From Vibrio penaeicida (GTDB taxonomy: Bacteria > Pseudomonadota > Gammaproteobacteria > Enterobacterales > Vibrionaceae): a DNA stretch of 64,000 nt. The notes below the pieces were generated by a model, which ran no database searches, was not told the DNA's origin, and saw only the letters and a program-made list of their open reading frames with translations. The position numbers were made by a program, and so were the translations under genes. This document shows, in pieces, positions 56,527-64,000 of the stretch. The stretch's first letter is position 1, and each line of letters starts with the position of its first letter. The stretch spans positions 1,860,001-1,924,000 of the forward strand of contig NZ_AP025145.1 in NCBI RefSeq assembly GCF_019977755.1, in the 5' to 3' direction.

Positions 56527-56793
56527 TCATTCAAATGTGCCTGAGCCAATCGCGCCAACCTCATGAACAATGAAGCTTCTATTCGTTAAATCCTCTTCAA
56601 ATTCATCCCAATGAATAAATTCCAACTGACATAATTTGTCTACCCCAAGAGCCCATTCATCCTTGAAATGTAGCTTCACACTGAAGCCTTCAATGTCCTC
56701 ACCTTCAAACTTTATATGGCAGAGTAGAGGGGATATTTTCACATTGTTCTTTCTTCCATTTTTAAACAAACTCACTTTTGCCGTGTATTTCAT
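56527..56793 (-). CDS. EF-Tu domain-like small protein (possible immunity)
   Basis: An 88-residue protein that follows the pattern of the EF-Tu C-terminal beta-barrel domain: KYTAKVSLFKNGRKN matches the start, with an inner strand ISPLLCHIKF, a middle strand and the end RSFIVHEVGAIGSGTFE in the place of the EF-Tu REGGRTVGAGVV loop. Similar stand-alone EF-Tu-domain proteins are known. Whether it mimics EF-Tu to protect against a toxin or does something else is open. The ribosome site GTGGAG is present. It lies in the tail of the Rhs locus. Confidence 0.6.
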   Translation of the reverse strand: MKYTAKVSLFKNGRKNNVKISPLLCHIKFEGEDIEGFSVKLHFKDEWALGVDKLCQLEFIHWDEFEEDLTNRSFIVHEVGAIGSGTFE

Positions 56794-57019
56794 ATCTACT
56801 CCACATCACTATAACGGCGGTTTCACACCTAATGAATCAGAGCAACTATATTGGGAAAACGCTAAAACCGTGACCAGTTTCAGTTGACCACTACACGCTC
56901 ATATGGACTCCTTTGAACTGCCAGTTCTATCAAGGAGACCATTTTCACATCAATGTACGGCAATACGGCAGAGCCTTGTCAAGTAACACTTCCAGAGGCA
57001 GTGGTTTACCAAGTTTGAA

Positions 57020-57319
57020 TTAACATGTGCAATCAAAGCATGAGCCATAATAAAACCAATATGAGATAAAAGTTACGTTCAAAAATATTGCCACAATCAA
57101 TAAGTAACGAGTACAACCTTGGACATCATGCAAACCAAAAAATAAAACAAAGATAATGGAAAAGCACGAAGGGGCTATCATGTAGATGGCAAAAACAGGT
57201 ACTCCAGCACCACATAAAAGTGGAACACTAGCAAGATACACAACATAGGTTGTCAGCAGCACACTAACTAGTGAAGCAGAAAAAATCAGGGCTTTTTTAA
57301 TTTTCAATAATTTACTCAC
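57020..57319 (-). CDS. Three-helix membrane protein, candidate Rhs immunity
   Basis: A 99-residue protein with three hydrophobic helices (ALIFSASLVSVLLTTYVVYLA; VFAIYMIAPSCFSIIFVLFF in part; YLLIVAIFLNVTFISYWFYY). It starts at GTG 57319, only 10 bp after the Rhs stop. The Cys-rich end (SCFDCTC) is notable. A membrane location suits protection against a toxin that acts on lipids at the membrane. Known immunity proteins for lipase effectors are periplasmic or membrane-bound. Confidence 0.7.
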   Translation of the reverse strand: MSKLLKIKKALIFSASLVSVLLTTYVVYLASVPLLCGAGVPVFAIYMIAPSCFSIIFVLFFGLHDVQGCTRYLLIVAIFLNVTFISYWFYYGSCFDCTC

Positions 57320-57329
57320 TCTCAGAAAC

Positions 57330-60300
57330 CTACTCTAGCCCAAATTCTTTTATTTCTCTCGCAAGCTGCTGTCTGCGCGAGTTACCTTCCTCTCCAGATG
57401 GAGCATAATAAAAGTGACCATCTTGTTGCGACATTTGCTCAATTAACGTTGGGACTGATTTTATTAACTCATAATCCGACATCCCTGCATATATAGGATC
57501 TCCTTGACCAATTAAGTCAATAATATGAATATTTCCAATGTTTTCATGATTATTTAAGGCGTCAACCAGGTCTTGATTAATAGGAGCCCCTATCAGCACT
57601 ACATTATCCACCTTTTGCTCAGAAGATGATGCTATCGTCAAAGCTGTCTGAGCAGCGACAACAGAACCATGCGAATAGCCAACAAAGTTGAGTTGTTCAC
57701 CCTCAGGGAGAGATAGCTCAATCTTACCTTGCATTCGACTGTACTCATTTGCTCCCCTGTCATTATTTCTAAGAACAATCGTTCCAGCATCAGTAATCAT
57801 ATTTCCAGTAGATGCGTATTGAGCGGTTGCAGCCTTCACGTTGGAAATACCAGCCCCAGCCAACTCAGTAACCATGCTGTCTATGTAACCTCCGTCAACA
57901 CCTGCTCCACCAATGAACCATGTCTCATTACCATCAGGGTCTTTCATAACAATAGGGCTATTATAACTATAGGTATACATGGCTAAGTTTTTCGGGTTAT
58001 ACATACCGCCATTTGTTAACTCGTTTCTATTGTTACCCAAATACTCCCCAAGTATCGGATCTGGGCTCTGCCACACGCTCGTCCTTGGATCGTAGTAACG
58101 CGCACCGAAGTAGTACAGCCCTGTTACTTCATCCAGCTCTTTACCTGTGAAGTAGTAAGGTGTTAGCTGGGTGTTGCTCTTCTCATGAACCCAAGTTTCA
58201 CCGAATGGGAAGTATTCAAGGTGCTCATGCACTTCACCGTCTATATCGGTAATGTAGCTGGAGCTACCCAAGTGATCGCCGTGATAGTAGTACTGCTTGG
58301 CTTCAAAGTTGATGGAACCATTACCACCACCGCCGGAGCCGCCACCTGAACCACCACCATTACCGTTACCACCCGGGTCAAGACCCGCATCGACCATAGC
58401 TTGATAAAGCGCAGCTTCCGCCGCTTCGAGGTTACTTTGTGCCACTTTCAACGCGTTATGGGCGGCTTTTTTGTCCTTCCCTTTCGCGGCTTTGAATGCC
58501 TCTAACGATTGGTCGTAAGCCGTTTGCGCCGCTTCGACTGCCGCTTGTGCATCCAGTACTTCTTGGGGCAATGCTTCCGATGCCGTATCGGTTGTTGTCT
58601 CTGTAGTGGTCTCCGTCGTGCTGGTCGCCGTACTGTCTGTGCCAGTGATAAGTGTCGAGCTTTCATTTTCCATCACACGGGTGTGAATACGCTGGCTACC
58701 TGCATAGTAGTGCTTAGTCGCCACTTTACCCGCTCGGACGACGAGATATGCATTGATGTAACGGGTTTCGCCTTGACTGGTTGATTTGATGACACGCTCA
58801 CCACCCGCATCATAGATGTAGGTGCTAGTGTGACCGTTGTCGGTTACTGTGCGAATGCGGTTTTCTTCATCCCAAACAATGTTGCGGCGCGTGCCGTTGT
58901 CATCATTCGTCCAGCCCATCTGGTTACCGTTTGCATCATAGCTGAAGGTACGGTTGCCAATGTTGCTGGCTGCGTGCGGCTGAGCAGAGCCCGCATAGTC
59001 GTATTGCCAATTGTAGCTGGTGCCTTGTAGATCATTCCAGCCCGAACCATCCAACGGCAGGCGTTCATGCAGCTGATTCTTGGTGGTGATGTTATGGATG
59101 CTGTCGTAGCTCATCGAGAGGCTGTAGCGCTCCTGATGCCCCTGACGGGATTCCCAGACCCCGCTGGCATTGACAAGTTGGTAAAGATTGTCATAGCCGA
59201 AGATCTGATTAGTTTCCCCACCAAACAGATTACTGTCTACAGGTACACTCCCAGCGTTGGTAATGCTTAGAACATTACTCATGGCACCGTAAACATAGCT
59301 GTTGTCCTGGAAGATACGGTTGCTGTTAGTTGCTGTGAGCGCATTCAACCTACGACGTTCTGCCTCATAGCTGTAGGTCATGACCGTGTCGTTACCAAAT
59401 TGCATGTACACACGTTGGCCAAACTTGTCATACGTTAGGGCTTTGAGCGGCTCGTACGTGTACTCTCCCTTGGTGCTGCTCATCGCCTTAAGGCTGCCGC
59501 CACTGTCGTAATCGTGAACCAACAGTTCGCCATCTGGGTAGGTCAGCTCGCGCAGACGGTTCCAACTGTCGTAGCGATAGCGGGTTTGATAAGTCTTTGG
59601 TGCACTGCCCGTCAGCGTAGTTACGGTACGCTTAGTATGGACGATTTCACCCAGCGCGCCGTATTTGTAGTACTCGGTGCCGGAAGCATCACTGACCCGT
59701 GATAGGCGACCTGCGGTGTTATCCGAAGCACCTGGTTCACCGTAGTAATAGTTGACGTTGTTGATGGCATTGATCGGATACGTGATGCCAGACAAACGCT
59801 CGTAGTCGTAATCGTAGCTGACTGCCATACCCTGCTCACGCAGATTGGCCGTGATTTTCTGCACCACGTTACTGGCGTTGTCGTACACACTTTCGGTCAA
59901 GCCCATATCTGGGCTGTCGATGTGGGTACGACGACCTGCCAAGTCGTAAATCACGCTGGTGACATTGTTCAGGTCGTCCGTCACATTCAACAACTCATTC
60001 ACCGCGCTGTATTGGTAGCTGGTGAGAATGTTAGCGTACCCGCCGATCGGGTTGTGCTGCGCGACGGTAGTGATACGGCCGCGTACGTCTTTATAGGTTT
60101 CAGACTCGTTGCCATTGGCGTCAACGCTTTGGTGCTCAAACTGCTTTGCGCCGCTGCGGTCACTGCCAAAGCCGTAGGCATTGGTTAGGGTATTACCATC
60201 CGGCAGTGTAGTGACAAGTACACGGCTCAGCACATCGTAAGACTTACGGGTTGGGTTAACCGTATCGTACTGGCTGTTGAAGGTATCGGGTGTGCCAGTG

Positions 60301-63300
60301 GCTTCTTCAACTGGATACCACTGCGCGATATCGCGGCCAAAGGCATCGAAATGCACTCGACCCGACGCCACCATCATGGCTGTACCTTGCCCTGTCTGAC
60401 CATTGTCGATCGCCATGTCTTTCTTGGTCTGGATCACACGCATCAAACCGTCTACAAAAGTCACAGTGTCGATGGTGTCAGACTTGCCTTCGTCGAAGTG
60501 TGCGGTGGTCGCATACGGCACTGCGGCATCTGGGAAGTAGGCAAAGTCGATGGTAGTCACACCATTTTCAATCTCATACGGCGCGGCAACCGTTTCAATA
60601 CGCCCTTTCGCATCAATGGTAAAGTGGATTTGCTGCGCGTTGGTGTCGGTGTTGCTCAGCGTTGCACCAAAACGATAGTCAAAGGTGCTGGATGAGGTAT
60701 AACCGAAGCTGTCGGTCACGCTCGCCACATAGGTTTGTACCGTATCGTCCATCACATACGTCAGGGCGTAGCGCTCACCTTTGTGGTTTTCAGGGCGCGT
60801 CACCATGGCGAGGTTGCCATAGATGTCATAAGTGATATCGGTCGTCAGCGCGGTGGTCGCATCGGCGTAAACGCGTACTCGCTCCACACTGCCCAGAGCA
60901 TTGATATCCGCTTCACGTTGGCGAAGCACATTGCCCGCCGCATCGCGCAGCACAATGGATCTTGGTGCCGACACTATCCAGTCGCTCACTAACTCGTGGT
61001 AAACCACAGTAGCTGTCCAGTCGTCAGATGTGCCTACATCACCGTGATCAGTTTGCACCACCACATTACCGTAGTCATCGTATTGGTAATCGATGCGGGT
61101 TTGCTTCTCGGCAGACCCTGTCCCTTCATAGAAGAAGGTTTCTGTCGTCACCAGTTGCGGAAAGGCTGAGGTGAAGTCGTTCTCTTTACCCAGCGCATCC
61201 AGCACGGCACCGCTGAACACGTCTTCGGTTTGGTATTGGTTAACGGTTTCGGTATAGGTGTTACCGATGCCATCTTTCATCACGCTGGTGCGCGCCAAGC
61301 CTTTTTCATAGTAGTTGTCGTTGATGTAGTCCGTTGATACAGAGCGATAGACCACGTCACCATTGGCGGTATCCAGCTCTTGTGTTGTCACGTTAGCAAA
61401 GCCATAGAAATCGCGCTCACGACGGTCATGGTAACCATCTGCGTATATAAAGCGCTGTTTCATGGTGTCGGCACCATCACCTGCGAATCCATCGTTGGTG
61501 ACCACATTGCTCAGTACCCAACGGTTTTGCGGCATATCGAAGGTATTCCCTTCGCGGTGGTAATCGACGGTGAAGCTCGCTCCTAATGGACGCTGAACCG
61601 ATTTCAGCAGGTTGGTGCGGCCAATAGTGCTCTTCTTCACACGCAGATCGGTTTCTTCGCTAGATTGCAGCACATCTGGATAGCCGTCACCGTTGACGTC
61701 ATTAAGTGAATAATTTTCCTGAGAAGTCCCGTCATTCGAGTAAGCGCCAGCATTCATACAGATTTTGATCACTGGAACCAGTGGTGGTATTGGAATGCAC
61801 ACCGTGAACGATCCGTTGATGGACACGGTTTCACCACTGCTGACTTGAATTTCATTGGCGCCAGTCCAGCTCGTCCAATCGGCGAAGCCACTACCTTTGT
61901 TGATACGAACCAGAATATCTGAGCCTGTAAACTTAGCCTCATCCAGCAACCCGTCACCATTCACGTCATAGAGGGTATGAAGGTTGTGAGTTTCAAAACC
62001 GTTTTTGCTGATACCCAATTTGATACTGGCCGCACCAATGTTGATACCCAGTCCACCACCAGACGCTTCACTTTCGCCTTCTTTAACCTGGCCGAATCCC
62101 CAAGCTTCAGGCGCTGCAAATGAATAACCGAGGTTTATCTGAGCCGTACCATTGTCATAGACACGGTCAGGTAGCCCATCAGCGTTGATGTCGCGCCAGC
62201 TTATATTGGCGTGATCTTTGGTTTTGCCACTGGTGCCGGAAATACCCGCACCTGGCATAGAGGTGTTCGCATTGATCATTGCCTCTTTTACAGAGGTAGC
62301 GGTTTGGTTGTTAGCCGCATTGCTACTGCCCACACTGAAGTTACCGCCCAGTGTGACACCTTGGTTTTGTGACCAAGAGGTGCTCGGATGACCAAGACCG
62401 TTGTTTATGGCGCCAGACTCAAGCGCACCAAGCATATCGGTATACTGAACCTGAGACTCACCCACGATGTCTGGGTAGCGGTCACCGTTCATGTCGCTGA
62501 AATCCGTCAGAATGCGAATATCTTGATCGGTTTCACTGTAACTGCCACTTGCACCAAATCCACCAATAGGCACACTGCCACCTATTGAGTACCCATCAAA
62601 CGATAGAGTGGTCAGTTTGTTGATGGCTCGAATGGCTTGGCTGCCATCGGTGCCTGTCGGAATTGCTGATGAAGGGGCGTATTCGTCTTCCCCAAAACGA
62701 GAGCTCGACATATTGCTTTCGTTAAGTAGCGAAAGCTCATCATACCCGCGCCAAGCATCAACCTGTGCAATAGGCAGCATCATGACAAAGATACTGTTGG
62801 TCGGATCGTAGGCGTTATCCGCCAGATTATTCTGGTCGAGGTTATTAACATCCGGAGGAGAAGCTAACGCATCCGTCAGCGCATCATCCAATTTGAGTTC
62901 GGATTCAATTATGGGTTGATCTGCTCTCGTACCATTGCCGTTATAGACAAACTGACCCCAGCCGCGGTATTCCGGACCGAACAGGTACTCTTGAGAAACG
63001 GTGTAAATACCCGCATTCCACGCTGAGACGACACCTTGAACATCAATATCTACGCCTGCTTCCTGCGCCAGCAAATCCGCTATCGCTGGGATATCGGTAT
63101 GGTACTCAATAAACAGGGTATCGCCTGTTAATACATCTAAAGAGACGTCGGTAGGAGGGGTATTCAAGCTACCCGCCGTTACTTCAAACGTCTGCTTCGC
63201 CAGCAGCGCGTTTTCTTTTTTCACCGTAAAGGTAACCGTGCCCGATTCCGTACCCAGTGGAGTGGTGATCACAGGCGTGAAGATGACCGTACCATCGGCA

Positions 63301-64000
63301 TTCGCGATCCAACGCTCTGTGTTACGGCTAACTTCATTGTAAATATTGAGGGAAGCCACCGTCTTGAATGCGAGAACAGCGGTGCCGTTTTGAATTTGAC
63401 CATCGATGGTTGGGTCATCCGCCGCGACATAAGTAGCAACAGGTTCCCATTCAAACGCCGACCAATCCACATTGGTATCGGCGTCGATTTCAAACCGGTA
63501 GGTGTCACCCGTATTCACATCCAAAGTTAATGCGACGTTTTGCTGTGCCGCTGGCAACCCGTACTGGGTTTCCCATACCGTAGTTGTTGTCGTATTCACA
63601 CCGTCAGAGGTGATTTTTAATACTCTTGCCGTCACATTGTCGCTAGTCACGGGCTTAGTCAAAACACCACTGATTTGCACGGTGCCATCAATCGGCATCC
63701 CCAAATCACCACCAGAGAGTACATAGTCACCCGATGCCGAAGCGCTATAAACGGACAACCCATTCGCGTCGGTTTCAGCTGGTTTGTCGGTATAGGTAAT
63801 AACAGGTGCCCATGAGACTTCATCGTAGTTCCCATCGAAGATCGACTGGACACGGAAGTAGAGGCGATCACCTTTACTCACGCTAACCGCATTCACGCCT
63901 GTTGGGGTTTTAACACCATAATCATCCGCATTAATGGTGGTTGCCCAAAGTTCAACCGCAGCATGTTGAATGGCTACACGTACGCCGTCGGCCTGGGTGT
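57330..64000 (-). CDS. Rhs/Tc-like toxin with C-terminal lipase-type domain (5' partial)
   Basis: The frame is open to the window edge, giving about 2,223 residues; the N-terminus is outside. From N to C: repeated beta-sandwich modules (e.g. GDTYRFEIDAD with EWEPVATYV), an SpvB/TcdB-like part with VCBS/FG-GAP repeats (DINADGLPDRV, DVNGDGLLDEA, DVNGDGYPDVL), a TcdB-middle-like region, RHS/YD repeats, and the RHS core end (YYHGDHLGSSSYITD ... GLYYFGARYYDPRT). A Thr-rich coiled-coil and Gly-rich insert (58310-58640) splits the core. The C-terminal domain (57333 to about 57930) carries GYSHGS (Ser at 57672-57674), GDPIY (Asp at 57498-57500) and GHFYY (His at 57414-57416), a plausible Ser-Asp-His triad of an alpha/beta hydrolase. 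It is probably secreted by a T6SS and cleaves lipids (inference). Confidence 0.85.
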   Translation of the reverse strand, partial: TQADGVRVAIQHAAVELWATTINADDYGVKTPTGVNAVSVSKGDRLYFRVQSIFDGNYDEVSWAPVITYTDKPAETDANGLSVYSASASGDYVLSGGDLGMPIDGTVQISGVLTKPVTSDNVTARVLKITSDGVNTTTTTVWETQYGLPAAQQNVALTLDVNTGDTYRFEIDADTNVDWSAFEWEPVATYVAADDPTIDGQIQNGTAVLAFKTVASLNIYNEVSRNTERWIANADGTVIFTPVITTPLGTESGTVTFTVKKENALLAKQTFEVTAGSLNTPPTDVSLDVLTGDTLFIEYHTDIPAIADLLAQEAGVDIDVQGVVSAWNAGIYTVSQEYLFGPEYRGWGQFVYNGNGTRADQPIIESELKLDDALTDALASPPDVNNLDQNNLADNAYDPTNSIFVMMLPIAQVDAWRGYDELSLLNESNMSSSRFGEDEYAPSSAIPTGTDGSQAIRAINKLTTLSFDGYSIGGSVPIGGFGASGSYSETDQDIRILTDFSDMNGDRYPDIVGESQVQYTDMLGALESGAINNGLGHPSTSWSQNQGVTLGGNFSVGSSNAANNQTATSVKEAMINANTSMPGAGISGTSGKTKDHANISWRDINADGLPDRVYDNGTAQINLGYSFAAPEAWGFGQVKEGESEASGGGLGINIGAASIKLGISKNGFETHNLHTLYDVNGDGLLDEAKFTGSDILVRINKGSGFADWTSWTGANEIQVSSGETVSINGSFTVCIPIPPLVPVIKICMNAGAYSNDGTSQENYSLNDVNGDGYPDVLQSSEETDLRVKKSTIGRTNLLKSVQRPLGASFTVDYHREGNTFDMPQNRWVLSNVVTNDGFAGDGADTMKQRFIYADGYHDRRERDFYGFANVTTQELDTANGDVVYRSVSTDYINDNYYEKGLARTSVMKDGIGNTYTETVNQYQTEDVFSGAVLDALGKENDFTSAFPQLVTTETFFYEGTGSAEKQTRIDYQYDDYGNVVVQTDHGDVGTSDDWTATVVYHELVSDWIVSAPRSIVLRDAAGNVLRQREADINALGSVERVRVYADATTALTTDITYDIYGNLAMVTRPENHKGERYALTYVMDDTVQTYVASVTDSFGYTSSSTFDYRFGATLSNTDTNAQQIHFTIDAKGRIETVAAPYEIENGVTTIDFAYFPDAAVPYATTAHFDEGKSDTIDTVTFVDGLMRVIQTKKDMAIDNGQTGQGTAMMVASGRVHFDAFGRDIAQWYPVEEATGTPDTFNSQYDTVNPTRKSYDVLSRVLVTTLPDGNTLTNAYGFGSDRSGAKQFEHQSVDANGNESETYKDVRGRITTVAQHNPIGGYANILTSYQYSAVNELLNVTDDLNNVTSVIYDLAGRRTHIDSPDMGLTESVYDNASNVVQKITANLREQGMAVSYDYDYERLSGITYPINAINNVNYYYGEPGASDNTAGRLSRVSDASGTEYYKYGALGEIVHTKRTVTTLTGSAPKTYQTRYRYDSWNRLRELTYPDGELLVHDYDSGGSLKAMSSTKGEYTYEPLKALTYDKFGQRVYMQFGNDTVMTYSYEAERRRLNALTATNSNRIFQDNSYVYGAMSNVLSITNAGSVPVDSNLFGGETNQIFGYDNLYQLVNASGVWESRQGHQERYSLSMSYDSIHNITTKNQLHERLPLDGSGWNDLQGTSYNWQYDYAGSAQPHAASNIGNRTFSYDANGNQMGWTNDDNGTRRNIVWDEENRIRTVTDNGHTSTYIYDAGGERVIKSTSQGETRYINAYLVVRAGKVATKHYYAGSQRIHTRVMENESSTLITGTDSTATSTTETTTETTTDTASEALPQEVLDAQAAVEAAQTAYDQSLEAFKAAKGKDKKAAHNALKVAQSNLEAAEAALYQAMVDAGLDPGGNGNGGGSGGGSGGGGNGSINFEAKQYYYHGDHLGSSSYITDIDGEVHEHLEYFPFGETWVHEKSNTQLTPYYFTGKELDEVTGLYYFGARYYDPRTSVWQSPDPILGEYLGNNRNELTNGGMYNPKNLAMYTYSYNSPIVMKDPDGNETWFIGGAGVDGGYIDSMVTELAGAGISNVKAATAQYASTGNMITDAGTIVLRNNDRGANEYSRMQGKIELSLPEGEQLNFVGYSHGSVVAAQTALTIASSSEQKVDNVVLIGAPINQDLVDALNNHENIGNIHIIDLIGQGDPIYAGMSDYELIKSVPTLIEQMSQQDGHFYYAPSGEEGNSRRQQLAREIKEFGLE

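Overview
The window looks like chromosomal DNA of a marine gammaproteobacterium, most likely Vibrionaceae. This is inferred from moderate GC, the aa3-type cytochrome oxidase operon layout, the abundance of two-component and chemotaxis genes, a short MITE of a type common in vibrios, and an Rhs locus. No rRNA, tRNA or CRISPR array was recognised. Species was not determined.

Layout. 1-2.7 kb: truncated sensor gene divergent from an HD-GYP response regulator. 3.1-7.6 kb: secreted coiled-coil protein, adenine deaminase, chemoreceptor. 7.8-15.7 kb (minus): cytochrome c oxidase operon coxB-coxA-ctaG-coxC-surf1-(Sco-like)-ctaA-ctaB, with a small DUF2909 gene on the opposite strand inside it. 16-20.7 kb: phosphohexomutase, a periplasmic binding protein, SerB, a LuxR-type response regulator. 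21-28.6 kb: aldehyde dehydrogenase, acyl-CoA synthetase, AraC regulator, a lipoxygenase-fold protein whose first iron ligands are altered, and a small Tat-signal protein. 28.8-38.3 kb (minus): a general amino-acid ABC transporter (aapJQMP), a Na/Pi cotransporter-like protein, a second AapJ-like binding protein and a hybrid histidine kinase. 38.5-46.1 kb (minus): a catabolic cluster of Asp/Glu (hydantoin) racemase, PotBCDA-type ABC transporter, hydantoinase/oxoprolinase and DUF917 protein. Upstream of it lies an unusual regulator that joins an integrase-type arm DNA-binding domain to TPRs and a LuxR helix-turn-helix.

48-64 kb is accessory DNA. It holds a perfect MITE, a lipoprotein gene broken by an in-frame amber codon and joined at its 3' end to a truncated LuxR-type gene, and a three-gene operon (FAD oxidoreductase, EamA exporter, ATP-grasp ligase) that looks like a small-molecule synthesis and export unit. 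It ends with a large Rhs/Tc-like toxin (5' end outside the window). The toxin ends in a serine-hydrolase domain and is followed by a membrane immunity candidate and a tail of orphan or degenerate cassettes.

Most promising for new biology: the arm-domain/TPR/LuxR regulator with its repeat operator; the lipoxygenase-fold protein with rearranged metal ligands next to aldehyde and acyl-CoA genes; the FAD/EamA/ATP-grasp operon; and the Rhs lipase-type toxin with its array of downstream cassettes.
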